A stretch of DNA of 64,000 nucleotides from Malaya genurostris (lineage: Eukaryota > Arthropoda > Insecta > Diptera > Culicidae): positions 235,539,336-235,603,335 of the forward strand of contig NC_080572.1 in the NCBI RefSeq assembly GCF_030247185.1. The letters run 5' to 3'. Each line of letters opens with the position of its first letter. The stretch's first letter is position 1. A program made the position numbers and the translations under genes. The notes below the pieces were generated by a model. It was not told the origin of the DNA and did not search any database. It saw only the letters and a program-made list of their open reading frames with translations. Positions 1-12,613 of this stretch are shown here, in pieces.

Positions 1-27
1 ATGAAACATATTTTCATGAGACTGTTA

Positions 28-78
28 TGAAAGAAGAGAAAGGCATTATCACACCACTAGGTGGATTAAGAAGGGTTT
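28..78 (-). repeat. terminal fragment of the GAGAAAGGC interspersed repeat
   Basis: The sequence gagaaaggcattatcacacc followed by actaggtggattaa is the reverse complement of the start of a repeat seen complete near 8331 and in pieces near 7141, 45637, 50574 and 55862. Only the outer end is recognisable; the body next to it is too decayed to follow. Confidence 0.6.
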
Positions 79-649
79 TTATCATTGGATTTGGATGTCT
101 AATAATTATGAGTTCCACAAGCTACATTTACACTAATGTCATGTCAGTTAAGTCAATATACGATTATTTCTTCAGAACAGGAAATAGTCACCATAAATCA
201 TTCAAGTGAGATTAGTGACAATATCGGTGCTTCCAAACGAGCCCAAGATGGCTGAATTCGGTTGAGCTATATCAAAGAAAATTACGCGGATAAAAATCGG
301 CGTATCGGTGGTTACGTAATTTATACGATTATTTCTACAAAACCGGAAGCGTCGAAACAGTCAGAATACTGTGTCGATAGAGCAATAGTTCATCACTTCA
401 ATGGTTATATCTGCACAGTCGAAGACGTTCCAAACTGGTTCACTATCTCTGAAGTAGTATTCAAACAGCCTCAAGATTGCCGAAATCGAGAAAATTGAGA
501 TGTTAGAAAAATATGCGGCTTGTCGGTTACATCACTTATAACGACTATAAATCCGAAACTAGACGTGTCAGCCAGGTTTTTTTTAACCTTTTGACACTTC
601 TTGTAGTCACCTAATTTTTGGGAGATGAGCGAAACTATTTCAATAATCT

Positions 650-1260
650 TTGATTCATTTGAAAGTTACTGCAAAACTCGGATTTTTCCTTAGCTCAATA
701 TTTTCGCATATGTCAGAAACGATTCCGACAATCTCAGGCTTTATAAATACAGGTTTGAAAATGTTAAACACAATTCTCCTTGTAGTTCCGGATTACATTT
801 TATTTGGGCTTTTTGTTTGTGAAAATCGTTTGTGCAATCGCGGAGAAAAAGTGAGTGTATTCAGTTTCGGAGTTTTTGGCCACAATTTCTAGGAACCAGG
901 GACCGACACATCCGAAGTCGGTTCATATGATCAGCAACTAATATGTCCTACAAATTGTAACAGTTTTGAGTACAATTTAAAAGAATTTTTCCCTCTTTTG
1001 CATCGTCACACTATACGAAGACATGAAATTTCAAACACTCATCACCCTGTAATTCCGGAATTCGAGAATTGTGTTAAGGACCGTAAGCCATTCCATTTGA
1101 TTCTAAGTTTGAGAAAATCGGTTGAGCCGTCACGAAGAAAAGTAAGTTAGTCCAATTTTGGAGTTTTTGACCACTATCTCCGGTACCGGATTCCGGGAAC
1201 CGATATATCCGTTGTGAATTTGTGTTATACGAAATCGTGCATGTTAACTCTTTTTTCACT
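650..1260 (+). repeat. decayed body of the CCGGAACCGG repeat family
   Basis: The stretch holds degenerate versions of the family's modules: 'tgtgaaaatcgtttgtgcaa', 'caccctgtaattccggaatt', 'gagaaaatcggttgagccgt' and 'ctccggtaccggattccggg'. The short open frames here cross these modules and look non-coding. No gene seen. Confidence 0.55.
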
Positions 1261-1269
1261 AAAAATCAT

Positions 1270-2744
1270 TTTCCATTGATCCTTTTGATGTGTTTCACAT
1301 ATTTTATTGAACTCGGCTAATCTATCCCGGCCCTATGGTTGGTGGGCCATGTTTTTCTCAGCATTTGATTGTTAATAACTTTTTTTTTATTCAATAATGA
1401 AAAAATTCACATACATTCTCAAAAGTTGTGTCTTCAAGCACAAACCGTTTATCAAAAAGGGTTACCAAACAGTGCTAATGAATGTCATTTTCGTTGACTC
1501 AAAGTAGACGAAAATGACGAGAAATAATTGTCACACTCCGCTCCGCTTGCAAATTATGAGATCCTTGTCATGCCCTTTCTTTTATTTTACCCTTCAGTCA
1601 TTTTCAGTGAAAATCGTATACTGTGTAGTGTCGATATTCAACCGTAGCATTGAGAATCGATAATGGCAGAAAACGTTTAACAATGATTTGTATCTGTTGG
1701 GACTCGTATCTGTAGTAATTCTGGTTTCCAAAATGGTTCTGGGTGTAGTTCTTTCGGTTTATCATGTTTCAGACACTCTTGATAGCCAAACGTCACAAAT
1801 TTCCAAAGAATGAAGATTGAAATCCTACTGTTAGATGTTAGTTTTGTTTCGTTTTGTCATAGAGTAACGAGTGACGTTGGGAATCATACTCTCTTTTGTT
1901 TCAATGAGAGACGAAAATGCTTGGTCCCTCTTTGTTTGTTTTGGATGCGGTCATTTACGAATGAAACAGTGAAAAAACTAATATGACTGTTGAATTGGAT
2001 TCTTTCATTGAGAATGCGTGACAATTTCAGTTCTGAACCAGAAAGAGTACAGAAATCCATCAACCCCGGTCTCCCCTGTATGAATTTTATGCTTAACTTC
2101 ACTTTTTACCGTAAAGCAAAGAAATGTTTAGCTAATCTCGGAACGTCACAGGTTACGTTTTTCAGATTTCATCATCTGTGTTTGTAGTGGAGTAGTTTCT
2201 ATTAAGTTTTAGATATTCGCAACTAACAAGCTGGTTATTGATGATTGATTGAATTTCGCTGAATTGTAGTTATTTTTTATTCCTACAAGCTTATTATTTT
2301 CGTTGAATCTCGACAAAAACTGTCAAGATTGGCACCGGCGAGTACTCGATAGTCATCTCGGCAAAAGATAAAATCGAGGAGTCTTGGAAACGTCAAATTT
2401 GACAAACGTCAAATCGGAATTATCAGCAACTGGTTTACTCGGTTTACTGTCTGAACCTTAACTGAATGTTCGGCAAAGCAACAAAGTGAAATTCATGAAT
2501 TACAGGGCCTTCAACAATTGGAAGTAAACAAAGAATTTGTTTTTAATTATACGTTTATAAGTATTTCAGGAATGAATTTGCGCCAAATATTGTTACGCCT
2601 AACACCATTTAAGATATTTCCAAATTCTGTGTTTCAATCGAAAATTTTCCATACAAACACAGCATTCGATTGCAATACTCAATGGAAATTTCACATTCAA
2701 TCGAACTAATTCGATTGGTCCATTTTTAATAAAGTTTAATTATT
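1270..2744. other. intergenic, nothing recognised
   Basis: AT-rich spacer. Short overlapping open frames around 1884-2187 occur on both strands and have no family signature. Around 2320-2450 there are short motifs (ctcggcaaaaga, gacaaacgtcaaat) that look like the remains of another dispersed repeat; similar wording returns near 4925-5060. No gene supported. Confidence 0.5.
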
Positions 2745-2904
2745 CACCCCTATTCTGTATTTCGATCGAATGTAAAATATTGCATTCTGCTATTCGATCG
2801 AGTGATGCTTTCGTATGGAAAACTCGAACTCGATCGAGCTACAGAATGCAAAATGCCGTATTCCATTGAAACATTCCGATTCGAACGAAATACAGAATCG
2901 GGTG
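2745..2904. mobile_element. 160-bp palindromic MITE (family A), 3' of sHSP-1
   Basis: The ends are inverted repeats: cacccctattctgtatttcg on the left, and on the right the complement of cacccgattctgtatttcg. The interior is also rich in atcgatcgag-type palindromes. Both flanks read ATT, a possible 3-bp target duplication. It has no coding capacity. A related, more decayed copy lies near 16070, also just downstream of an sHSP gene. Confidence 0.6.
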
Positions 2905-3007
2905 ATTGTCTTTAAAATAACATCATCTAACGGCAGAATAACGAACAGGTTTTCGGATTGGAATAAATTCAAACGAAATCATTATATACTTATCAAAATT
3001 ACCTAAC

Positions 3008-3013
3008 TTTATT
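3008..3013 (-). terminator. polyadenylation signal AATAAA of sHSP-1
   Basis: On the minus strand AATAAA stands about 31 bases past the stop codon of sHSP-1. The short distance gives a compact 3' UTR. Confidence 0.5.
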
Positions 3014-3043
3014 AGAACTTATGCATTTAAACATCAGTCTTTT

Positions 3044-3610
3044 TTATTGTTTTTCATTCTCGTTCAGCGATTCACTTCCATTTTCCTTGATCGCCTTTCC
3101 CGTTCGCACAATCGGAATCGTTCTTTCTTCAGCTGCTTCTGGCTCGGGCAGTGCAAGTTTGGGGGCTTTAATTGTTAACACACCGTCGGAAGAGAGCGAC
3201 GAAACCACCTTGTCTGAGTCATGTCCATCGGGGAGTCGATATTTTCGAATGAAGTGCCGCGACACATACCCATGCTCGTCCTGTTTTTCTTCATGTTTGC
3301 CTTCCACCGTAATGTAATCATTCGCCATTTTTACAGATATTTCCTCCGGATGGAACTGATGAACATCGACATTCACCTGGAATCCATCTTTGGTGCGCTT
3401 CACTACCGCATGATCTTCTTGCGAGTCAAAAAGCGAAGATCGCGGGCGTTTAAGTCCTCGACGATTATTTGGAACATGATCTATGGCCAACATTAGGTCA
3501 CTCGGGAAAATATCCTGACCGAAGTATTTCTCCAGTATACGAGATGGTCTGGCAGGAACATCCACAACATTGTCCAACCACTCGCGGAACAAAACCGGAA
3601 TTAGAGACAT
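3044..3610 (-). CDS. small heat-shock protein sHSP-1 (lethal(2)essential-for-life-like)
   Basis: This 188-residue member of the HSP20/alpha-crystallin family is expected to act as an ATP-independent holdase chaperone in oligomers in the cytosol or nucleus. The N-terminal arm (1-71) begins MSLIPVLFREW, shared with the paralogues here. The alpha-crystallin domain is at about 72-151, with VEGKHEEKQDEHGYVSRHF and the RKYRLP strand that carries the family's conserved arginine. The C-terminal I-x-I motif is I165-P-I167, followed by a short charged tail. The frame is open 14 codons upstream to another ATG, but I place the start at the MSL methionine because every paralogue starts there. The gene is intronless, as many heat-inducible genes are. 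It is very close to sHSP-3 across the crystallin domain, so the pair looks like an inverted duplication or is kept similar by gene conversion. Confidence 0.96.
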   Translation of the reverse strand: MSLIPVLFREWLDNVVDVPARPSRILEKYFGQDIFPSDLMLAIDHVPNNRRGLKRPRSSLFDSQEDHAVVKRTKDGFQVNVDVHQFHPEEISVKMANDYITVEGKHEEKQDEHGYVSRHFIRKYRLPDGHDSDKVVSSLSSDGVLTIKAPKLALPEPEAAEERTIPIVRTGKAIKENGSESLNENEKQ

Positions 3611-3731
3611 CTTACTTTCTAACACTGAACACTTTCTGTAAATTGATTTCACTTTTGAAAAATTCTACGAACACGTTCGCTTACACGTTCTGCTAGTTAG
3701 AAACTAATGATGAGCGGTGAGCTACGATTGG

Positions 3732-3739
3732 CTTTTATA
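3732..3739 (-). promoter_or_regulatory. TATA box of sHSP-1
   Basis: TATAAAAG on the minus strand, about 120 bases upstream of the start codon and 30 bases from the heat-shock element array. This puts the likely transcription start near 3705 and a 5' UTR of about 95 bases. Confidence 0.75.
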
Positions 3740-3769
3740 AGCAGAAGAATTCATTGCTCTCACGGATAA

Positions 3770-3839
3770 TGAATCTTCCAGACAATTCATGAATCTTCCA
3801 GACGATTCATGAATCTTCTAGACGATTCATGAATCGTCC
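3770..3839. promoter_or_regulatory. 14-unit contiguous heat-shock element array
   Basis: Seventy bases divide without a gap into fourteen 5-bp HSF recognition units in alternating orientation, built as about three and a half copies of a 20-bp tandem repeat (tGAAt cTTCc aGACg aTTCa). Ten units match nGAAn or nTTCn exactly; the other four are GAC or GTC variants. One more perfect in-phase unit (gTTCt) follows at 3845-3849. HSF trimers bind three adjacent units, so the array could hold several trimers cooperatively. It lies just upstream of the TATA box of sHSP-1. Confidence 0.9.
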
Positions 3840-4060
3840 TGTGAGTTCTATGCGTCGTGTACAGGCAGATGTTTCTGAGAAACATGCATGCAAAGAAGTT
3901 ATAGGGGTCTAGACTATCGTATCATTTAGTGGTTTTGGAATCAAAAATGCTAGAACTTAGTTGAAATCTGAGTTATTTTCAGTACTATTGCTGGTATAAG
4001 ATATATCCGACTAAAGTTGAGGCAGGACTTGCTGGAAAAAATACAAATACAAAATGTGGG

Positions 4061-4196
4061 TTTTCTCTGACTAATCTTGCTTTGGTTGGGTGAATGCATC
4101 AGATATAGAGCATTTGATTAAAAATTGTTTTTCTCTGACTAATCTTGCTTTGGTTGGGTGAATGCATCAGATATAGAGCATTTGATTAAAAATTGT
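4061..4196. repeat. two-copy tandem duplication, 68-bp unit
   Basis: The segment starting ttttctctgactaatcttgc is repeated head to tail with a period of 68 bases and almost no change, so the duplication is recent. No coding content. Confidence 0.85.
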
Positions 4197-4715
4197 TTGA
4201 TAAAACAATGCTTATAAATGCAGTTAGATTTCACGGATCGATTCTACGGTGTATTAAATCGATTATCGGGTTCGATTTTAGATGAATTTTAGATTTCGAT
4301 TCATTTGAATTGTGTTGATAATTTCCAGCAATAATTTTGCAAAAGTTATACGAAACAAGAATGCAGGAAAATAAAACCAAACAACGTAGCGAAAACAGGT
4401 ACAGAGAAAAATAAATTGTAAAATAAACTAATTTGAATTTCACACAACGACCTTTTTTATTAAAATAATAACAAAAGAAAATATATTTAATGTTGCAAAT
4501 ATTGCTGCTTGAAAACAAAAACATTGAGTTTCCTCAGTGGATTAGTTTGATGAAAATAACAAATATTTTATTTGTGCGTTCCTGTCAATTTATTGATAAA
4601 CAATTTCACAGTAAATTCAATTTGAAAAATCGGTTTTTAATTGACAAACTTTAGGTTAAGGGTATAATTGTAGAATCAATTTGTGTATATTCGCCATGAT
4701 GATCCCAAGTTAAAA

Positions 4716-4836
4716 ATCGACTGATTTGGAGTTTGGTAGGCCGAAACGTCGGGTAAATTTATAAACAAATCGTTTGCCTATTTCCATTTGACTGAGAAAG
4801 CCCTAAATCGTCCGACAAAACTCCAAATTAGTCGAT
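4716..4836. mobile_element. small inverted-repeat element, MITE-like
   Basis: The ends atcgactgatttggagttt and aaactccaaattagtcgat are inverted repeats with one mismatch, about 121 bases apart. No target duplication is obvious, so assignment as a MITE is tentative. Confidence 0.45.
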
Positions 4837-4839
4837 ATA

Positions 4840-7800
4840 TACAAAGTTGTAGTGTATAAATTAAAAAACTTTAAATTAATTTGGAATTACACAATTAGGT
4901 TTTACCCGTATCTAGCAGATTTGAACAGCCGAGTGCTCGGCAAACATTAAAACAACTGAAATTCTTGGTATTATCCATTTGACAGATAATTTACATTTAC
5001 CGAGATTTTCGGTTTAGAGAAGACTATAAATTTCCGAGATCTTCGTCGCTTTTGGAAACAAATTACCAAAATTATCGGTTTGCGTGCATGTGAGTTAAGA
5101 AGATTTTAAGCAATTAATTAAAATGAAATTTTAAATATAAAATAAACACTCCTGGTAAAACTCGTTACCATTGATTTATTTATTTGAACATTATGTTGGC
5201 TGTTGAACTAATAGGTTTAAAAATGTAAAGTAAGAAACAATACATCACATGAATAATACTGTTAAACACATGCACCGTAAAATGGACGCACTTCTATTTT
5301 ATTTACATAAGGGAACACAATTCGATTTTCCTCAGAAAATTTGATTCCGGGCTACAACGAAAGTATTGGCTCAATAAAACATTGAATATTAAAAAAAATA
5401 TATCATACCGGAGTCCAATCAATTTCAAGCAGTCGATTAGCGTTATGATCTATTTTCGTCGAAACTTCAGTAAAATATCGCTTTGCCGTTCGTTTTCGGT
5501 ATCTTTTTTCGCCGATATCAAAATTAAGTTTTGAGTGTGTATTAGTCATTTCAACTAATAATTTTGTTTGTAAAAATCATTCATTTTATAAGAATTCAAT
5601 GATTTCTTTCAAAATAATCATTTTGACTACTACTTTTATTCAATTTATGTTATATTCACTTTAACATTCTTTCATATATTTTTTCGCATAACTTTCAAAT
5701 CAAAGCCACAAACTTATTGAGCACTATTGTCGAAGGATTTTGTACTCCATCAGTCCAGTCAAGATAGAGATATCCTGCATCAAATAGTTTTTTGTGAAGA
5801 AAACGAGTTATGTAATATCATGCAGTTTCTGATAATCATATTAATTAACCACAATTAACTTGAATTGTTGAAAAAAGGAAACGAAATAAGGGGATAAAAT
5901 TTCGCCTATTAACGCGCTCAAACTGCATGCAATATACGGTAAAACTTAGTTGTATCACTTCACCTATAAGACATCAAAGATAAAATGAACCATTTTTTTT
6001 ATTGATATAAACGTAGAACAGGATTGAATACACAAAGACATTGTCAATAACATAAACTTATTTTTTTTCGTTTGACTGAACCAAAATTTTTATTCATTCA
6101 AATCAAGCAGAGATTGTTGATGCTGAAGGTAGGAATTGGTTCAAACAATCATATTTTAGCTTGAAATAGACATAAATCAAATTTAAAAATCTTCTGTTTT
6201 GTTATTTTAAATATGCTCTATTTTTCGGCATTTAGATCGCAGGGTTGCAGGATTAACGTAACAATTGTTAGGATAATTGTATACATTTAAATGTGTTAAC
6301 TTGTTAAGTGAAAAAAAAAAATTGTTGAAATGATAGATAGACCTATATGTATTGATGATTCCGATGAGTGAATCACACTTTTTCAAGGTATCTGAGCAAA
6401 TATCGTCTTATACTTTTTACTGGGTCTAAGTGTGCTGAAACAAATTTAACCCAGATATTACGCTTCCTGCAATAGATGTTTTTCTCTCTTTCTCTCTGTA
6501 CATGTCTTTCGAGTTATTTATTCGTACATCAAAATTCGTTCTTGAACAAACCAGATAACAAATTTCCGCTCAGAAGAACATCTGTACTTTGCCATGTATT
6601 GTAAATTTGATTCTTTTGAATTTATTTTACATAATCCTTCTGGGTTAGCAGGTAATTTAAAAAAAAAAACAATGCCGGTTTAAGGTTGCAAGTCTTTGTT
6701 AACGAAGGTTATGTTTAAGATTATTGGTCTACCTGAACTCTTCATGATGGAAACTTACAAAGTCAAAATTTCTTGGAGCTTAACAGTTTAGCTGAAAAGC
6801 ATATAACTTTGTTTTAACCTGGGCACATGCTGAGGTAGTTTAATTTTCTTTGAATTGCTGAATTATTGACCAAATTTATGACTGTCATGCATAATCAGAA
6901 TAGATGTGAGACCAAGTATAGGTATGCACTGCTAAACGTTTTCATTTTTATTGACAGTAAAATAAAAACTCATAAATTTTAATTTAAATGAGACTGACTT
7001 GCCTTTGAAGGGGGGTTCTTATGATACATTGTTTAAGGTCACAAAATTTACAAATTTACTGATAGGTTTTAGAAGCAGGAAAAAAAATAAATGAACGTTC
7101 AAAAACTTGTTCCATTGGAGTTTACTGAACTGGTTTCTCAAAAACCTGTTCGAATCCACTTAGAGGTGTAATGATGCCGTTCTCATACCAATCATCAAAT
7201 CAATTTCTATCATATATAATACTGTGGTATTTTCTTCAAAATGTTTCTCTTCGATTCTTGAAATAAACCAAGCGATTGTTTTTGCATTAACTAGTATAAC
7301 CTCCAGAATGAAACACGAGAAAAAGAAATGAGTTCCACTTAACTTTCCTAACCTTTCTAGAAACCGAAACTAATTTCAGTACTCTAAGAATAAAATAAAA
7401 TAAAAAATAAAAAAAAGAATTAATATTAGAATTTTCATTACAAGATTTTTTTTAGTGTCGGAAAATAACCATCGATCTGTTAAAAATAACCATGCTCTCG
7501 AGCAGGGCTATTTTTGACAACATCAAATTAACCGCTCGAGTGTCAGATTTTAACCAAAAGTTAAACTAACCGCGAAATGGTTCACAGCCTAAAAGTACAC
7601 AATTTTAATTTGTGCCTTGCTAGTCCATTTAGAAAATTGTGTCTCAGAGATATGATCACATTACAAACAATATTACATCACTGAGCCGAATTAAGATTAA
7701 ACTAAAATAATCCATTGGAAACATAAAAATATGACGGAATTGTTAACATATTCAATGGAAATTTTGAAATTTTTCGCAATGCCACATTAGTCTCTCGGTT

Positions 7801-8330
7801 AAAAATCTTAGAAGTGTTTTGCGTAAGCTTATTTTTACATTTTTTTTTGTGCGCGTGACTTACTCGACTTACAACTGCAGTTATAATTCGGTGACTGTTT
7901 TTAACCTTTTTTTATAAGCATAAAAAATAGGTATAACATTCACTATAATTCTAGAAAACTTTTCCGAGGCCCGGAAGGCCGAGTTCCATATACCAATCGA
8001 TTCAGCTCGACTGAGCAAATGTCTGGATACGTGTGTCTAACTGGCTAAAATGATTGCAAAGGACAGGTGTTCCTGGAACTATTTAGGCCATGTTTTAAAT
8101 CTGATGATTACTTTCCGAATTATACAAACTTTTACGTGAAAATTTACAGTTTTTTACAATACATGTCACAATTAGCCTTGTGAACAAAATATGTTTTGGG
8201 ACCAAGGGGAGAGTCGCTTAACACAAACTATATTGTGCCTCTAAAAAAACACGTGACATACTGTGAGTCTAAGTGTGCCACTCTGTGCCCCATGAAACAG
8301 CTACTTGTCAAAACTGAGCCCTTTGTGTGT
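4840..8330. other. long AT-rich spacer, no gene recognised
   Basis: About 3.5 kb without a supportable gene. It holds decayed repeat pieces: tcggcaaa/tttaccgag-type motifs at 4925-5060, an end of the GAGAAAGGC repeat at 7141-7190 (tgttcgaatccacttagagg), and an inverted ctcgag-containing stretch at 7465-7560 (aaataaccat…, gctctcgagcagg). Homopolymer A runs are common. No RNA gene or long open frame. Confidence 0.5.
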
Positions 8331-9142
<812 letters not shown>

Positions 9143-9820
9143 GTGTAAAACTTTGCCCGAATCCGACTTCCGGCTCCGGAAATTACAGAGTGAAATGTGT
9201 ATGAAATTGCAACCCGCAGATGAGCAGATTTTCACAAATTTAAAATCAAATGAAATATTTTATGGTCTCATAGACTGCTATTGACTTTGTTCGAATGCGA
9301 CTTTCGGTTCCGGTACAACAGGGTGAAGTGTTTTTAAAGTTTATATCGTCATGTAGAGCGAAACTTGGCTTTCCGACAGTTGTTCGTATTGAATTCACGT
9401 AAAAGTACGTGCAACTATTAATTCAATAGTTGAACATTTAGTTTAAACCATGCTCTGAGGGATACGCAGTAGTGCAACGAAGAGTGTACTGCAAACGATA
9501 CCTATAAATAATTAGCGAAATGTTTCACTGTGTGAAGAAAGTCAAAATATAAATAGCTCCTTATCGAGTCTAAAACAGAAACCATGTTTGAAAGCACACA
9601 TTTTTGTCTTCTTGTGTTCATTTAGTTAAATAAGAATGAAATTTCGGATCACAAATTATAGGTGTTTAAAATGATATTTAAATTTATTTGTTTGGAACAG
9701 TACAGTATTAAAACAAAGTTACATTTTTAATTATGAAATGAAATTTCAAGTTTTCGATAGTTACTTAAATTACGTTATATGTCAACGAGGTGAGCAAATC
9801 TTAATGTAATTGTTAAATGC
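9143..9820. other. 3' flank of sHSP-2, no gene
   Basis: Decayed repeat modules (gactttcggttccggtacaa at about 9298) followed by AT-rich sequence that probably contains the sHSP-2 3' UTR. AATAAA on the minus strand at 9683-9688 lies about 135 bases past the sHSP-2 stop and is the best polyadenylation signal. Confidence 0.45.
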
Positions 9821-10402
9821 TTAGTTTCCATTTTTCACTTCTTTGTTCGCTGATTTATCGGCTAACTTTTTCATTGGCTCTCCAGTCTGGACAATAGGGA
9901 TGGACTTTTCCTCGACCGGCGGTGGAAGAGCCTTCTTCGGTGCACTGATTGTCAGGATTCCATCCGAGGATAGTGAAGAGACGATACCGTTATGATCGTG
10001 CCCGGCTGGTAACATGTACCGTCTGACGAAATGTCTTTCGATGAAACCATGTTCGTCTTGCTTTTCTTCGTGTTTGCCTTCTACGGTGATGGATTTATCG
10101 GTTGCCTTTACAGATATTTCCTCCGGTGAGAACTGCTGAACATCCAGGTTTATTTGAAACTTGTCTGCGGTAACGTTGACCGTGGATCCAGAATCGTTGC
10201 GCGAGGCCATGTTCGAATGACGCCATGGGCGAACGTAGCCGGCTCTTTGACGATTTGCCGGTCTAGCAGCAGTAAGGGCTGTCAAAAGATCGTCTGCTGT
10301 TATTCCACTACCAAAATGCTGATCCAGAATACGCGAGGAACGCAGTGGACTGTCCAAGCAATCGTCCCACCAATCACGAAACAAAATCGGAATGAGCGAC
10401 AT
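9821..10402 (-). CDS. small heat-shock protein sHSP-2 (lethal(2)essential-for-life-like)
   Basis: A 193-residue intronless HSP20 chaperone. The start MSLIPILFRDWWDD matches the other members and no upstream methionine competes. Region 1-78 is a variable arm with SRILDQHFG, the alpha-crystallin domain is at about 79-158 (VEGKHEEKQDEHGFIERHF, VRRYMLP), and the I-x-I motif is I168-P-I170, followed by a lysine-rich tail. By family knowledge it should bind unfolding proteins under stress and aid their hand-over to HSP70. TATA and several HSEs precede it, so heat induction by HSF is likely. It lies between sHSP-1 and sHSP-3 and is more divergent from both than they are from each other. Confidence 0.96.
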   Translation of the reverse strand: MSLIPILFRDWWDDCLDSPLRSSRILDQHFGSGITADDLLTALTAARPANRQRAGYVRPWRHSNMASRNDSGSTVNVTADKFQINLDVQQFSPEEISVKATDKSITVEGKHEEKQDEHGFIERHFVRRYMLPAGHDHNGIVSSLSSDGILTISAPKKALPPPVEEKSIPIVQTGEPMKKLADKSANKEVKNGN

Positions 10403-10550
10403 TTTTAATTGTCTAAATTACACTGACACTTTATTACTTGATTTGAGATTTGTAAATTTGCGCTCAACACTTTTTACTTTGGAAGCTTATGCTGTACGTG
10501 ACAGTGACACTTTCGAAAAATAACTGAAGCTGCATTGAGCTCAGTAGCAA

Positions 10551-10557
10551 TTTTATA
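10551..10557 (-). promoter_or_regulatory. TATA box of sHSP-2
   Basis: TATAAAA on the minus strand, about 150 bases upstream of the sHSP-2 start codon and about 50 bases from the first heat-shock element. Confidence 0.7.
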
Positions 10558-10606
10558 CTAGCGAGAGAGCATTGCGTTCATCAGCGACGCGGCGTAGCGA
10601 AGCTCG

Positions 10607-10742
10607 AGAATATGCTCGAATGTTCACAAATGAGTGACGTTCATTCAAATTTGAGGTAGTAGTTGTGAATCATGAGACATTTTTAACATCTACTGAGAAG
10701 AATGTTCTCAATTTTCCAGAATTTTCGGTTAAATTCTGGAAA
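10607..10742. promoter_or_regulatory. heat-shock element cluster of sHSP-2
   Basis: Four groups of HSF units: 10607-10626 (aGAAt aTGCt cGAAt gTTCa, one weak unit), 10699-10708 (aGAAt gTTCt), 10713-10727 (tTTCc aGAAt tTTCg, a perfect three-unit element) and 10733-10742 (aTTCt gGAAa). The last group ends 5 bases before a MITE. Confidence 0.8.
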
Positions 10743-10747
10743 GAATA

Positions 10748-10916
10748 GCGGCCTTTATGCGAGACAATATTATTGTCCATATTCGTGATTCTGACAATAC
10801 AACAATTGATAGTGTGATATAGAAAAGCGCCGTGTGCATTTAAACAAGATTGCCGTAATGATGAAGGATTGATAATACCGAGTATAGACCGTAATATTGT
10901 GTAGTCTTAGGGCCGC
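10748..10916. mobile_element. 169-bp MITE with GCGGCC ends beside the sHSP-2 promoter
   Basis: Ends gcggcctttatgcgagacaa and, inverted, gcggccctaagactacacaa, each next to TA. The inner part (caatattattg / caatatta) continues the inverted repeat. The same GCGGCC terminus ends a 447-bp MITE beside sHSP-3, so the two are probably one superfamily. Non-coding. Confidence 0.65.
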
Positions 10917-11437
10917 TAATCAAACCAAATTTCAATTGTAGTACTATTCATATATCTTTTGCAAATTATAATAAGTTGTATACATATCGGTAAAGCATGA
11001 ACAATAACAACGCTACCGTAAACATTGTGTGTGAAATTACACTGGTAAAAATAGATACAATCACTATATACATAAGTAAATAGCATTTCAATTAAAAGTA
11101 CTTTTTCGTAACAGACCAAAAAGAGAACGATATTTTCAAAGATTTCATATGGAAATTCTAGATGATAATTTAATATATTTTGCTATTGAATCGTCTTGAA
11201 TATGTCATTTTGAAGTGGGGCTGAGTACAGACGAATGCTTTGCTTGATCTGGTAAATCAAGATTTAATTGAAATCTATAAAATAATGTGAAGTTCATACA
11301 AAACCTAATACCATCGGTATACCTTATCGTTTTGATGTGCATTTCAAATCAATGTATCTTGAATTTCACTAGAAATCCACAGTTTATACATTCATTCTGT
11401 TAGATAAGTGGAATTTTCATGGGTTTCCATGAAATAA

Positions 11438-12613
11438 GGGGCTGTTCATAAAAGACGTCACGCTTTTTTTGACGATTTTTGACTCCCATCCCCCTTTGTC
11501 ACAAATTGTCACAGAAGCAAAGACCCCCCACCCCCCCTATGTCACATGCCACGAATTCAAAATAAATAAAATTCATCGCAATACATTCTCAATATGTATG
11601 ACAACCATACAAATATGAGGGAAAATCGATTTATTACATGCTGGCATAAGATTAAAAAGTATCACTAAAACTACAAGCCATCGAAATTATTGTATTAGTA
11701 TCAATTATATAATTTAACAAAATTATTTGATTGGAATTGATGAAACATTTAAATCATCTGTTTTAATCCTCCTAGGGGTACACAGATATATTATTGTTTT
11801 AGGTAAAGAATAATATTTCCTTAGTGTAGCATACAGCGCTGAGAAAATAAAGACCAAAACCTCATCAAAACGAGATCACTGCCGGAGAATCTTTTCATGA
11901 TCAGTTGATCAGTGAATTTTAAATCACATCGATCAATATCGGTACTGATCTTCCGTTACACAATGGGTAGTGATTTTGGGCTAAAATGATTCTTGATTTA
12001 TGTAAGTTCCATCATTGGATGATTCGATAAGCTTTGATGTTGGTGGAGGAAAATCACATATGATCAAGATAAGACATGACATGATCTACGTCTGAAATCG
12101 TTGATCTCGCACCCTTTTCAAATGGAGTACAATTGAATAAACTGCATCAGAATCAGATAAGAGAAATTATTATGATATACTATTATCAATGCTAGAAAAT
12201 CAAATTACTGAAAAAATTGTCAGGGCATAACTTAAGTTAAATCGTTTGAAGGCATTTTTTTCTTTTTTACTCATATTAGGCAAAATTTATTAATTTCGCT
12301 AATTTACTCGCTCCTCCGTGCAATTTTGCTGATCACAACAGAAATGATTTCCTGCATCAATCATTTCCGAATTTACAAGAAGAAATTTTTACATCAACAA
12401 ATACACGTTTTCCTATAGAATGTAAACGTTTATTGTGGAGATTTTTTTTAGGAAATAGGGCAGTAATATAATTAGGTATTTCAAATATGCGCTCATTGAA
12501 AATATTGGACGTCACATTCCAAAACCTCCCCCCCTTCCCCCTGTCACAAAAGGTCACGTTTTATGAAACACCCCCCTCCCCCTTGTGGCGTGACGTCTTT
12601 TATGGACAGCCCC
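11438..12613. mobile_element. Harbinger-like non-autonomous element, 1.18 kb
   Basis: Terminal inverted repeats begin ggggctgttcataaaagacg on the left and ggggctgtccataaaagacg (inverted) on the right, and continue tcacgc. Both flanks carry TAA, a 3-bp target duplication typical of the PIF/Harbinger superfamily. Subterminal sequence is C-rich (accccccc) and tgtcacaaa-rich. I find no transposase frame, so it depends on another element. Confidence 0.75.

Noticed and set aside
3611..3652. Upstream in-frame ATG extending sHSP-1 by 14 residues (MKSIYRKC…)
   Set aside because: All paralogues start at the MSL/MSM methionine, and the extension has no counterpart in them.
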